A stretch of 15,000 nucleotides of DNA from Cristatella mucedo. Its lineage: Eukaryota > Bryozoa > Phylactolaemata > Cristatellidae. The stretch is from contig WPIO01000140.1 in assembly GCA_009760855.2 (NCBI GenBank), positions 715,001 through 730,000 of the forward strand. Reading direction: 5' to 3'. The position numbers and the translations under genes were made by a program. Shown in pieces: positions 1-9,677 of the stretch. Positions within the stretch are counted from its first letter, which is position 1. Every line of letters begins with the position of its first letter. The notes beneath the pieces were generated by a model, which was not told the DNA's origin, did no database searches, and saw only the letters and a list, made by a program, of their open reading frames with translations.

Positions 1-225
1 AATTTCAACATTGCAACTTAGAATGACTGCGAGAGGCTCCTCTTGCAAATGGTCGTAATGGGAGTGCTTGGACTCACTCGTAAGCTTATATGCTGCTGAA
101 ATGAGCAAAGCAATCGGCAAAGAAACGAATGAATGAATACCTTTTTCGACTGCGTTAATCTGTCATGTTTCTGGGAACGCCGGCGAATACCAGCTGGCAG
201 CGAGTGAAAGATGAAGTTGTAAGCT

Positions 226-244
226 TAATAATAATAATAATAAT
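226..244. repeat. (TAA)n microsatellite, LINE copy C tail
   Basis: About six TAA units in a row. On the minus strand they read as (ATT)n directly after the LINE 3' untranslated region, so this is probably the element's own terminal repeat rather than an independent microsatellite. Confidence 0.85.
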
Positions 245-640
245 GGCCAATAATGTCATACAACAGTTATTGCCATTATAGCAACCTCAGGAGAACGTAA
301 TCTCTTCTAGGGCACATAAAGCGCCATAAAGTAAAGCCGATGGTTAAAGTAACAGTGCACCGTGTCGACATGCATATTATGAATAGTAATAGCATTGATG
401 AAAGTGTCAGCACAAATAAGCACACAGTGGAAATTTCAATGGCGATGCGGCAAAATGCCGAGAAAGGGTGATTTTAATTTCCTTTTCTTAAATGTCATAT
501 CAAGTCAGGTGCAGGATATCACGACGTCAGGCGGAGAAACAGTGCTTGTGTGAGCATACGAACAACTTAGTATAATCTCCAAAGAGCTTTAAGTTGTGCC
601 GCGCGCAGCAGAATGATCTGAGTCGTAGAACAAAGTACAA
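226..640 (-). mobile_element. Truncated L2/CR1-like LINE 3' end (copy C)
   Basis: Read on the minus strand, this stretch aligns by eye, in order, with the tails of the plus-strand LINE copies at 4955-5625 and 10532-11098. Shared blocks include a segment like TTTGGAGA...TTCGTATGCT (about 555-590), CCTGACTTGA followed by an A-rich TTAAAAGAA-like run (about 475-508), GCTTATNTG/GCTGACAC (about 400-420), a TTTAACCAT block (about 340), a GCGCTTTAT block (about 315-325), then GTTCTCCTGAGG and a terminal (ATT)n tail. A GGCGCTTTA block followed by ATT units is typical of L2-family LINE 3' ends. The remnant open frame at 527-733 (minus) keeps only faint similarity to the reverse-transcriptase C-terminal tail. 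The upstream limit near 640 is approximate. Only the 3' end is present, as expected for a 5'-truncated, inactive insertion. Confidence 0.72.
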
Positions 641-740
641 GCTTAAAATGATGCCTGGGTCTGAGAGAGATCTGAGAGGTAGTTTCGAGGAGAGAAACTG
701 AAGAGGCCTGGTGCAAGTGACAGAAGTCAACACCGGTTAG

Positions 741-3700
741 TGGGGAGCATGCATGTCAGAAAGTAGTGGTGTGGATGCAGCATGCATCCGTAGGACGCCT
801 GTTACTCACACCAGGACTAGCCCATTGCAGAGTTGGTGGCGAACTGTGTGGGAAGCGCCCGCTCACGCCGGTATCAAAGTAAGCAAAGCGAAAGCCGCCA
901 AAGTTGAAGATGGGATGTCAAAATGCGTGAATCAACTGATGTATTGCATGCACGCTGTTATAGCCGGATTTTTGACGTAGCCAGGCAGACTTGACTGGAC
1001 CATTCTAGTTAGTTGTCTTGAGAAAATCTCACTTTACGGAAGAGGACGCCTAGATTTCGTGCTAGATTGCACCACGTAAGATGGCTGATAGGGGCATAAG
1101 AATATTTTGAGTGTTAAGTGATCAAGCGGTCTTAGAATAGATTCAGGATTGCGCCATGAATAATGACTTATTTTACCATAACCAAATTCCAGAGCTTGGT
1201 GATTTAAGTGTGAGTGTCAAAGAAACGAGGTAAAGCAAGTGGGAATGAGAGAAAGGAATAACGCCAGACCGAGAGGCGGACCGAAGCTGCAGGGTGCCAG
1301 CTGTGGGTGCTCATCTCGCATGGAAGTAAATGCTCTGATCGAAAGTTTCATGATTACACCTGGCAAGGAGGGTTTTAGCACAATTCAGGAGAGAAGTAGA
1401 CCGCCATCTCCTTGGGCAATTTGAGATACTGGTCCCTTAACAACATGCTCCGCGACATCGATGTTTCTCGCAGGCCTGCAATATGCACATCACTGCAAAG
1501 TTATGGGTATGGTTTGACGCGCGGAAGATCTGACAGCAGACCCAAACCATATAATGAAAAAGCTGGTGATATCCAATTTTAAGATGTGAGAAAGTTTCTG
1601 TAGAGGAAGGATCATCAACAACAGATCAAATGCAAAGCTGCCTGAAGAGGCTGACAAGCAGAGAGACTTCCAACCCAAAAAGTCTGTACTGTGGAAGGTC
1701 GGGAATAGCGTACAATATAAATGTCGAATGCCGTAGAAAAGGAGCTCTAAACCAGATCAAGACTTCAAGCCAGGCTCAGCTCTCGCAAGTGAGTTTAGTT
1801 TATCTCAGGGTCAGCCTTCATCAGTTCCATGTCTGGATAGGAGGAGCCGTGGAGCAGGGAGATCGTGGAGGAGCCGTAAAGTGATCCTGGTGGAAGCTCA
1901 AAGCTTTGTAAATGTGTGGGTGCAGAAACATCCGAGGTCAAGGTCATATTTATCATGTTGAATAGTTATGTTTAATGCTATAGATCTTATGTTAGCGGTC
2001 GGTAAAAGTAGAATGAAAAGTGAGAACTGGTCTGGTGGCTGGGGACAGCCCTTTGACTGGAAGACAGTTAACCTAACACCAGAAGGTCGCCTGGCTGGCT
2101 GGCCTGGCTTAGGGCTCACTGTGGACTTCTGCTTGACATGGCCCCTGGATGCAAAATGCAGATTTTCGACAAAGAGAGGTGGAGAGCCAGGCAGACACGT
2201 GAGAGACAACGCTGTGGAAGCAGAGATTGACGTTGAGCTTCTGGATTACAGCTGAGCTGAGGGCAGGGGCTGAGTTTTCACCAGGAAGAGTCTGGTCAGC
2301 CCAGGACCCCTGGCAGAGCAAGCCTGCTCGCCAACTGACCTTGCTGAGAGTGAATGCAGACTTTAATTTTATTTCGCCATCCGGTTAACCTGAGGGCACT
2401 GAGTAGAGCGTTGAAAACCTGGGTGCAGCAGTTCAGCCAGAAGTGGAAGCCAGTCAGGCCATGGCAGGCTCCAGTGAGCATCAGCGTGGTAAGAACTTTG
2501 TCGTAACCGACGCCGATCAACCGGCAAAGCTTTGCCATATCTTTTACAAAGTGAGATACGTGGTCGCAACCTCTGGGATATCGTGGAAAACTAGCCCTGT
2601 TGCTCATTCATGTAGCTGGAAGCTTTAAGTGTCGGAGAAGCGGCTCTTTCTTCTCAGTAGTCCAGCCAAAAGTGTGGGAACTACAATAATCCCAGCCGAG
2701 ATTGGAACTTTTTCATAGCTGAAGTTAATTATTTGGCACATCACTGTGAAAAAAGATGTAGTCTCCAACTAGATTGGGGACGCACCGACGTTATTTAGCG
2801 TGAAGAGCTTCACGATCCTCGGTCCCCAGGTCGCGGGTCTTCTGATTCGCAGGGCGATTTTATCGCCAATGCGTGGTGATACGTAAAAAGCGCCTTTCTG
2901 TCGCTATAAAAAGAGGTTGCTTGAAGTAGATGTGGCTGGTGGGAAACAGTCATTGAACTTGAAGCCAGATTGAATTGAAATGTCGAAGACGACTTTCGAG
3001 TACGCGGTGATGGTCGTGCAACAGCATCGCCTTATTGGTTGAAAGCAAGTCTTCTTGAACAATAACGCCAGTAGGGTGTCCTATGAGTGGGCAGTGGTAG
3101 TAGTGCCGTTTTTGATCGTCGTTTGGGCTTAACGAAGTCAGGAGAGCTTGTGATTTGTAAAATGATCGTAACCAAAGATTCAAGCTTATTAGTTGCCACA
3201 GATTCCCGAGAGGGTGAAACAGTGACAAACAAGGGAGCTTCTCTGAAATCTCACTGGAGATTGGCAAACTTAGTGGTATGTAAATAACTGGGCAAGATGA
3301 TTTTAAGCATATTGGGCATATAGATTAAGCATATTCATAATAAATTGAATAAATTGAGAACAAAGCAAGTGGTCCTATAAACGACCAATAAGGACCCCAG
3401 AGGACATCCGGGGTCTCTCGTGTGAGACCTGACCATCGATCACACAACATAGATTGAACCCTAGATCAGATGGGCAAGTTTCTTAAACAACACTCAGTGA
3501 TTCGGGCTATTTCGATCGTTGTCTCAATCGTTAATGTAGAATAATGACCAAGGCGTAAAACGAAGGTACGACAGATTCAGCAGTGATAGGAAAGCGGAAG
3601 CGACATTCTCGCCATCTGCTTGCCTGAAGAAATCTTCATAATTATAAGCAGCTCTTGGTGGAGCTCCGCCTGAACCCGATTTAAATTCTTTTCCTCTGAA

Positions 3701-4868
3701 ATTTTATCTCTTTTCATCGTAAAAGGTAAGCTTGCGTTGAAGCGGTAAATTTTTCAATCTTTTTTATTGACAAAAACAAGAAATGAAAATGCTTATAGCT
3801 TCTCTGCAGTTAGAACCCCTTACATTCCAATTCAGGCTGTTAGTATCAGTCTAACGACTTGTCTTATTATTTAAAAAGGATTAGTATAACCCCTTTTTCA
3901 GAGGAGCTCATTTGATGAATCTTGGAAGTTATACACGCCAAACACTGCTGCAGAAGACCCACAACGAGTGTGATGGCATAGGACTCTGCAGGGTTGTCTT
4001 TTACCTGGCCTCATTGCAAAGAGCCATCGCGCGTGTAGGTTTATGGAAACCGAATATCTTTTTAGTTGGTCCAAGTTGCATTCATTAATGCTTCTTAATC
4101 GAAGGCTTTTATATAAAGGACAACGTGCAATGGACTTGTCAGTGAAAGAAGCGGCTGAAGATATTTCGCTTCTGTCAATATGTCTAGCGTGTGAGATCTC
4201 CTGTGGTACATGGACCACCATCTATTCTCGTCTTTGAAATGGACCCGAAGTGCCAACAAGCAGACAATCGTTCGAGTGCACTAAAACCTGATTACAAATA
4301 ACCACGAAGAAAAGTGGCTCCAACGAGCGACTTCCCTCTGGGCCCCATATTGGTGACCAAACTCAGACTAAATCTCATATGTCTATTGAAGCTCCAGTTG
4401 TTATGTCTGCCTTGCCAGTTATCTGTAGCTATGTTCTGCATAGTTCAGAGGTTTCACCGTTGGAGTTGGGGTATTCGGCAGCTGCATTGCGGCATAGCGC
4501 GTGACGGTTGCTTCTGGTGATGAGATCACCGTACGTACAAAGATTCGATAATCCGGCGAGTGGTCATTCAGCATATTTAGCCTCTTCAATTGCATTTGGA
4601 GTAAGTTTCATTGCCGATAAAGCCCGCCGGTTCATAGTCGCCATCTAGTTTAGTAGCACGACGAGGGCAGCAGAGCAATGATGGACAACAAATAAGAACT
4701 TCCAACACAATTATTATTTATTAGTTTATCATAAGGACGTTGTATAGGTGCACCTAAGAGAGTTGAATGGTTTTCATTACTCGCAGCATATCCGAATAAT
4801 CAAGGGTTATGACACGCAATGGGTTGACGCGTTCAGAGCTTGCAAAAGCAATAAAAAAGTAACTCAAG
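741..4868. other. AT-leaning non-coding stretch, no recognisable gene
   Basis: No reading frame on either strand exceeds about 107 codons, and none of the translations resembles a protein family I know. Frames such as 3898-4221 minus and 2296-2607 minus are short, overlap other frames and lack convincing splice context. A possible further, very decayed LINE 3' end lies on the minus strand around 985-1130 (CTTGATCAC, then CTTATGCC, then GTAAAG blocks in the expected order), but the match is weak. The stretch could be intergenic or part of a long intron. Confidence 0.6.
2775..2828. repeat. Imperfect nested hairpin
   Basis: A 7-bp outer stem (TGGGGAC at 2775-2781 with GTCCCCA at 2822-2828) encloses a perfect 7-bp inner stem with a 2-nt loop (CGTGAAG at 2799-2805 with CTTCACG at 2808-2814). 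It has no tRNA box A/B arrangement and no identifiable product. It may be chance structure. Confidence 0.3.
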
Positions 4869-4942
4869 CGTCTCATTTTCTTCCATTTTCTCATTTCTCC
4901 CCCTTAGTTTCTCTCTCCTCTTCCCCTAGTCTCTCCGCCCTG
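4869..4942 (+). repeat. Pyrimidine-rich tract upstream of LINE copy A
   Basis: A run made almost only of C and T (TTTTCTTCC, TTTCTCCCCC, CTCTCTCCTCTTCCCC). It ends just before the first recognisable base of LINE copy A, and a similar tract follows that element at 5631-5690. The pair may be the original insertion target split and partly duplicated on integration. Confidence 0.6.
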
Positions 4943-4954
4943 ACTCTGTAACTC

Positions 4955-5625
4955 AATGCTTGCTGGCTCAGTCGACAGCAAATCAGGCGCTGCCAACTTG
5001 GTACACAACTCTGCAGCTAGGCTTATTCGTCGTGGAGCGCGAAGTCACATCACATCAGATTACAACGACCTGCACTGGTTTCCAGTCAAAACGCATCGAC
5101 TTCCCCATGTTGCTCGGCGTTCACTCAACGGAGGTTCCTTCACTCTTTTGCCCATCTATCGTGAGATTCACCCCCCACCAGGCTGGCTGGTCGCACATAA
5201 TCTTGTTTTCGGAACTGTTTATGGCCTCAAACCTCGAAATCCTTTGAGATCGTGCCTTGAAGTTCGTGTGGCTCCTAAAAAGTTTTGAACCTCACTTCCG
5301 ACTGCGCCACGACATCCCTGACTTGATCACATTTTAAAAGAAGCTAAAAACGCATCTGGTCCCAGAATTTGTTGGGTCCATGTGGATTCGTTTTATTGAT
5401 GCTTATGTGCCGATACTTGTGTGTACGCTTACCAACTGGCGCAATGCATGACCAGATATTTCCGGTGCATAACCTTTAACCATGTTGTTTCAAGTTCGCT
5501 TGAGCATGTGTTAGCGACTTCCAATCATCTCGATCGTGAGATTTCTCGCAAGCGCGAAATGTAAAGCGTCGAAAGTAATCCAGTTCTGAGGGCACTGCTA
5601 TTGAATGTAGCTTTTCATTATTATT
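4955..5625 (+). mobile_element. Truncated L2/CR1-like LINE, reverse-transcriptase C-terminus and 3' UTR (copy A)
   Basis: The frame at 4956-5288 begins with an LVHNSAARLIRR segment, then HIT and DLHWFPVK. This is the block at the end of the reverse-transcriptase domain in L2/CR1-type non-LTR retrotransposons (family pattern QN-A-ARL...HITP...LHWLPV-R). The frame decays after the motif. From 5289 the nucleotides follow copy B closely: CTCACTTCCGACTG, CCCTGACTTGA, TTAAAAGAA, AAAAACGCA. The 3' UTR then carries TTTAACCAT, GTAAAGCG and a TTATTATTA end near 5625. No endonuclease or catalytic YADD region is present, so the copy is dead on arrival. Its 5' edge abuts a pyrimidine tract. Confidence 0.85.
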
Positions 5626-5630
5626 AGATC

Positions 5631-5690
5631 TCTGTTTCCTGTTTCTTTGATCCCCCTCTCTTCCTCTATTTCCCTCTCCTGTTTCTTAGG
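5631..5690 (+). repeat. Pyrimidine-rich tract downstream of LINE copy A
   Basis: A C/T-rich run (CTCTGTTTCCTGTTTC, CCCCCTCTCTTCCTC and so on) directly after the LINE 3' end. It resembles the tract at 4869-4942 in composition and motif mix but is not an exact copy. Confidence 0.55.
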
Positions 5691-5771
5691 GTTAATACAT
5701 TATATTGTGTTAAGGGAATACGCGCAACCATTTTCTCTAGAGTATGTGCGTATGCTGCCTCGCCGGTCAAC

Positions 5772-5930
5772 GAAAAGTGGTCGATCAGAAAAGGTCGACG
5801 CGAAAGCGCGGCCTGACGAAAGCGGTTCGACCATGAAAGCGTGTATCATCACAAAAAGTGGCCTGGACGAAAGTGTCGGATCTTGCGGCTCGAACGCTAA
5901 AAAGTGGTCGAACAAAGGGCTCGGATCGAG
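5772..5930 (+). repeat. Degenerate tandem repeat, unit about 16-17 bp
   Basis: Units beginning AAA(A/G) followed by a GTGGTCGA-like core start at about 5772, 5789, 5803, 5819, 5836, 5853, 5870, 5899 and 5914. Most starts are 14-17 bp apart, with one longer 29-bp interval. Cores include AAAAGTGGTCGATC, AAAGCGCGGCCTGACG, AAAAAGTGGCCTGGACG and AAAAAGTGGTCGAAC. The units differ at several positions, so this looks like an old tandem array. It lies in an open frame (5647-6120, 157 codons), but a repeat with a unit not divisible by three would not encode a periodic peptide, and I do not regard that frame as a gene. Confidence 0.5.
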
Positions 5931-5939
5931 TGTGCAGAG

Positions 5940-7440
5940 CCCAGTCAAGCATAGAGCTCAGGTGGCAAATGAGGTACTGAAAAAATCGAGATGCGTGGCA
6001 CGATGCGTGGGTACGTTAATTGCTTCCCTACCGCACGCCGAATTGAGCCAGTTATCTGCAGAAGTATATTTCTTTGAGCGTGATTCAAAATACTTGACCC
6101 CGAGTTCGTCAAAGCTATAAGATGTACGTCAAACTCTACAACCTGCAAGGGTCCTTTTTGTGGAAGCAGAGTGTATGGAGGCAGGCATGAGGCAAACTTG
6201 AGCGTGGTGTGTCAACAACAAGAAGTGTTTCCTGGTGTGGAAGTTTTGGGTCTCTCTTCCCCAGAGTCCTGGCTATTGAGGCTCCATAACAGAAATAATG
6301 TAAATATATTACAGTCACGTTTATTAAAGCACTGGCAGAGAAAGAGAACCTCATCTGGTCCAGGCGCTATGCGCTCTTGCTTTTGGCTTCCTATGGCAGA
6401 TGAAAGCGTGAGCAGCCTCGCTGCACGTTGCAGCTATGGACTCGCTTGCTTCGCCGGAGCGCTCATGGTAGTTCAGTCTCGGAAGACAACGCGGCGTCAT
6501 CTTGCAGCTTGACGGAAGTGCACCATCTTGCCGCGTGACTAAGGGAAGGGCGGTTTTCTCCGCTTTAATGGTAGATGTCAACAGTTTATGAATGCATACT
6601 ACAGTGATTCAAGCTTTCGTAGAGCAACCGAGCAGTAACGGGGTCAGTTGCACCACCCGGGGTCACCGCGAGCAGGTGAGTCGTCGTCTGCAGAACCGGC
6701 CAATGTCCGTCAGTGAGCTTCGCTCGCGACCTCTAGACTCGCTGAGAGTAGATCATGAGCAGCGCTCTGGAAGACAAGCTGGCAAGATTTTTGATGGCTT
6801 TTTGTCCCCGGTCTGTCCTATGCGAAGGTAACCAGCAGGAGCTACCCCGTCCTGCAATACGCTAGGCTTCTTTTGACATTTTACAAACGGCTCTTCTCCA
6901 TGGCCTGTTTGCGGGCAGGTCGGGCGGGTCCGGGAAGCTACCACGTCGTCACTCGTCTCCACCTAAGCCGCCTTCAAGTCTCTGCACTCCAGCAATTGCA
7001 CTGAAGCCAGTCGCGTTCTGGCGGGCTGTGTAATTACTTTGGATGAATAATTGTTTTCCACGCTGCTAAAGTTCTACCACTGCTTTCCCAAAATGGAGCC
7101 GACTGTGCAACGTTTGTTGGGCCCAAACGGTTGCCCAGCAGGACTCGAAGTTATTTAATGGTTTCGGATAAATTTAACGCACTGACTCGATTTTAGCAAA
7201 TTCTCTGTGCCATCTAATGCAAGCCTCGTGACGGAATACGATGGATTGGGTAGTAAACGGCGCGACGCAACTTCCACCTGAACTTGTGACGCTGCCCCGC
7301 GTGCGGCAGCAGGGCTGAAAATACACACTCGGCTGCCGAAGCAGGCTGCCGCAGAAACCAAGGCAGGAGGTATGGACGCCAGACCCGCGTCACCCGGTAG
7401 TAGATTCGGCGACTGTTAAAAGACGGCGTGAAAACTCTCG
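5940..7440. other. Non-coding stretch without recognisable features
   Basis: Only short overlapping frames on both strands, none recognisable. GC content rises gradually towards the ankyrin gene. The 3' part (about 7,380-7,610) may include its 5' flanking or untranslated sequence. Confidence 0.55.
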
Positions 7441-7522
7441 CGATGCAACTACGTCGAAGGTCGCTGACCTTGGAGCCGCCGCCGCCGCGATAAAGCTCGT
7501 TATGTTTATAACCTCGTCCGGC

Positions 7523-7530
7523 TATCGATA
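7523..7530. promoter_or_regulatory. DRE-like palindrome TATCGATA
   Basis: An exact TATCGATA lies about 85 bp upstream of the ATG at 7615, with a related ATCGAT at about 7602. TATCGATA is the core of the DREF-binding element (DRE) of Drosophila housekeeping promoters. Whether it works here is inference, since the species is unknown and an 8-bp match can occur by chance. No TATA box is evident. Confidence 0.22.
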
Positions 7531-7614
7531 GATAATGATCCGTTCGCGCTGGCTACTGGGTGCGCCGAAGCGGACTACGAGGTCGCTGGAGGAGCAGCCA
7601 TATCGATCGTTGCC

Positions 7615-7853
7615 ATGGTAGCAGGCGAGCTCAGAGCGGAAGCCAGCGCAGCCGCCTGCAGCCGCCGCAGTCGCCGCGCGCCGTCGGCGCTGGCGAACAT
7701 GAACACCATCCGCAACGCTGTGGAGCGGCGCAACTACTGCAGTTCGACATACTCGTCGCCCAGAAGGTCGGGCTCAACAAGCCGGACGCCAAAGGTCTCA
7801 CGCCGCTCATGAAATGCTGCCACGAACCGAACAAAAAGAACGCCACGGAAATG
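7615..7853 (+). CDS. Ankyrin gene, first visible exon
   Basis: The ATG at 7615 has a good initiation context (TTGCCATGG). A second in-frame ATG at 7699 (AACATGA) begins MNTIRNAVERR, which fits the start of the first ankyrin unit better and could be the true start. The frame must shift by one base at about 7732-7734 to continue into LLQFDILVAQK. The exon ends after GAAATG, followed by donor GTGAGG at 7854, in phase 0. An upstream acceptor (CTGCAG near 7655-7660) cannot be excluded, in which case 7615 would not be the start. Confidence 0.6.
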
Positions 7854-8958
7854 GTGAGGCGCCAGCGCACGCGTCGCCGCCGCACGGCCGCCGTCCGCTG
7901 CGCCGCGCGCAGTCCGCACGGCCGTCGAGTGAGCTCGCGCGCGGCGCGCAGCGTCGACGCCGGCCGCCCGTCGTCGCGCGGCCGCTGCGCCGCCGCGCGC
8001 ACGCTCCGCCTTCCAGAGCCGCCGCGGTAATCGGGCGACGAGCGGTCCGCGCGGAAGGCGCGGCCGTCGCGGCAACTGCTCGCCCGAGACTACCGGTCGC
8101 GCGGGCTCGAATCGTTTTCGTCTGCTGGCGAGGTGTCGCAAGCAGACGAAGCAGCCGCTGAAGGCGGCGGCGGCGGCTCGCCCGGCCCGCGCAGAGTCGA
8201 GGCGGCGTGCGTTAGCTCCCTTGCACTTGCCGCCCGCCAGCAGCGACCTTGATCGGCTGGCTTGTCGCTCATCGCGTTTCCGGCTGTGTCGCCGCAGGTG
8301 AGGCTGCTGCTGCGACAGGGCGCGGACATCGAGCTGCTGGACAGGCGCGGGCGAAACGTGCTCATGCACGCCGCGCTCGTCGGCAACGCTCGCCTCGTCC
8401 GAGCTGCTGCTCGCCGAGGGCGACTCACGATCCGGCGGCGAGGGACCACTACGGCAACGCCGCCATCCACTACGCCGCCATGTCGGCGAACGTGACACGA
8501 TCGAGAGCCCCGAACCGCCGCGCGACGACGACGACGACGACGACGACGATCTGCTGCCGTCGCCTCCGACAGTCGCCGACCGACCGCCCTGGGACCCGTC
8601 CACGAACGTTCACTCGCCGTCGCGTCGCCGCTATCGCGGCCTCAGCGCTGGTTCGGCGCAGCAGCAGCGGCAGCAGCTCGCCGCCGCCGCCGAGCGGCCC
8701 TGGTCGAGCGCGTCCACGCAGCGTTTCCGAAGCGCCACCGCCGACTCGGGGCCGGTGTCGGCGCTGTCGACGCACTCCGGCGCCGCCGCCGACGCAAAGC
8801 ACTTTCGCGGCCGGCCGACGCTGCTGCCCTTTCGGCGGTCGCCCACGCACGACGAGGTGCAGAGCTGGAGGACGGCGGAGGACGCTCGCGCGGCGCTCGG
8901 CGGTGCGGCGTCCGGCGGCACCGAGCGCTCGCGAGTCCGTGCGCGACCTCGTCGTTAA
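7615..8958 (+). CDS. Ankyrin-repeat protein, two-exon model with frame breaks (ANKRD34-like?)
   Basis: The gene model is exon 7615-7853, GT-AG intron 7854-8297, exon 8298-8958. Spliced and read across the breaks, it gives about three consecutive ankyrin repeats. The first contains ILVAQKVGLNKPDAKGLTPLM; the second contains VRLLLRQGADIELLDRRGRN, then LMHAALVGN; the third contains ELLLAEG, then ARDHYGNAAIHYAAM. The TPLM, LMHA and AIHYA positions are ankyrin helix-1 signatures. Ankyrin repeats are protein-binding scaffolds; no enzymatic domain is seen. After the repeats comes a low-complexity tail: nine Asp (8524-8550), Pro/Ser-rich, Gln- and Ala-rich, ending in Arg-rich residues and TAA at 8956-8958. 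The longer loop with NKKNATEM before the second repeat resembles the ANKRD34 family, but that assignment is weak. One-base frame breaks lie near 7732-7734, 8400, 8421-8428 and 8490-8497, so it may be a pseudogene or contain assembly errors. It converges with the minus-strand TFAP2 gene. Confidence 0.7.
7854..8297 (+). other. Ankyrin gene intron 1
   Basis: A 444-bp GC-rich interval starting GTGAGG and ending GTCGCCGCAG. Splicing joins codon ATG to GTG AGG CTG and restores a continuous ankyrin repeat (EM joined to VRLLLRQGAD), which is the main evidence for the intron. Its length is a multiple of three, but the retained reading frame meets a stop at 8028-8030. Confidence 0.7.
8298..8958 (+). 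CDS. Ankyrin gene, second visible exon and acidic/low-complexity tail
   Basis: The exon starts VRLLLRQGAD. The frame changes at about 8400 (an extra C before GAGCTGCTG), about 8421-8428 (before DPAARDHYGN) and about 8490-8497 (before DTIESPEPPR); the last two shifts compensate each other. The final frame stays open from 8401 to the TAA at 8956-8958, through the Asp run, SAQQQRQQ and a THDEVQSWRTAEDAR segment. An alternative frame reads RESVRDLVVNPQP across 8928-8970 and stops at 9127, so the true C-terminus is uncertain. Confidence 0.6.
8524..8550 (+). repeat. (GAC)n run encoding nine Asp
   Basis: Eight GAC codons and one GAT in the frame of the ankyrin tail (RDDD...DLLPSPP). The other frames would give Thr or Arg runs. 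An acidic tract just before a Pro/Ser-rich segment is plausible for a disordered tail. Confidence 0.7.
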
Positions 8959-9677
8959 CCCCCAGCCCTGCCGAGTGCACGCAGCCGGGCGCCGCGCTCT
9001 CGCGCGCTCGTCGGACCTGAAGTCGCGTTGCGTCTCTGTGCGATTCGCGTGCGAGCGTCCGGCCCGGAGCCGACCCGACGCTGGCCCGCCATCCGGCGTC
9101 AGGCGGTCACCCACCCCACTCAACTGACGCGTCCTCTGCTGGCGGCGCTACGCCATCGTCTGATGACGACGCTGCGCGGCCAGTGGACGGGCGCTCCGCA
9201 GCAGGGCGTCGGGGAGCTCTCCTCCGCGCCGCGGCCCGGCTTCAGAGAGACTAAAAGATGGCGGCGGCAGCGGTGAGAGGCGTTTTCTTTGCGTTATCGC
9301 ACCTCGGCGCGCGCGCGCAAGGTACGCTAAGGCTTTGGTGGCAGGTTTTGGGAAGTCCTATTTGTTCCCGTCGGTCGCAGCCTTGGACGGTGCAAGGTTT
9401 TCGACGGATGCCGGATTAGCGGCCGTCATCCATTAGCGGCCTCTGTCGCCGCTAGGGACCGGCTTGTCTTGGGACCGGCGAGCCTGGCCTGCGCGCTCCG
9501 GATCCTCTTGTTGCTAAACCCGCGCGCGCACGCGCGAGGCGGCGGCCGGGGGATGGACCGACCGGAGGTCCGTGGTCCTCTCCCCGCGGCACCCCTTAGG
9601 ACGCCCGCCGGCAGAGTCGTGCCCAGGCCGCGTCACAGGCCGGGTCAAGGTCCAGTTAAGTACCCCGTCCGGACGTT
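8959..9677. other. GC-rich interval between the convergent ankyrin and TFAP2 genes
   Basis: Frames on the plus strand stay open in patches. For example, a Ser/Asp-rich segment DASSAGGATPSSDDD (about 9127-9171) and an exon-like SERLKDGGGSG at about 9242-9274 followed by GTGAGA suggest the ankyrin gene may continue with more frame breaks or another exon. None is certain. No AATAAA signal for either gene was seen here. Confidence 0.4.

Noticed and set aside
2860-2925. LINE 3' end suggested by GTAAAAAGCGCC...GCTATAAAA
   Set aside because: The GCGCC motif alone matches. The upstream blocks shared by the clear copies are absent.
3400-3475. Possible tRNA or tRNA-derived SINE (box-B-like GGTTCAATC on the minus strand)
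   Set aside because: No box A at the right distance and side, and no cloverleaf could be drawn; only short GGTCTC/GAGACC arms are present.
3898-4237. Overlapping open frames on both strands (107 and 64 codons)
   Set aside because: Neither translation shows a motif, and both are of a length expected by chance.
5647-6120. Plus-strand open frame of 157 codons
   Set aside because: It runs through a pyrimidine tract and the degenerate tandem repeat. There is no recognisable protein feature and the unit length is not a multiple of three.
7734-8603. Minus-strand open frame of 289 codons opposite the ankyrin gene
   Set aside because: The translation is Arg/Ala/Ser-rich low complexity, mirroring the GC-rich plus-strand exons and intron. 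The ankyrin signatures are on the plus strand.
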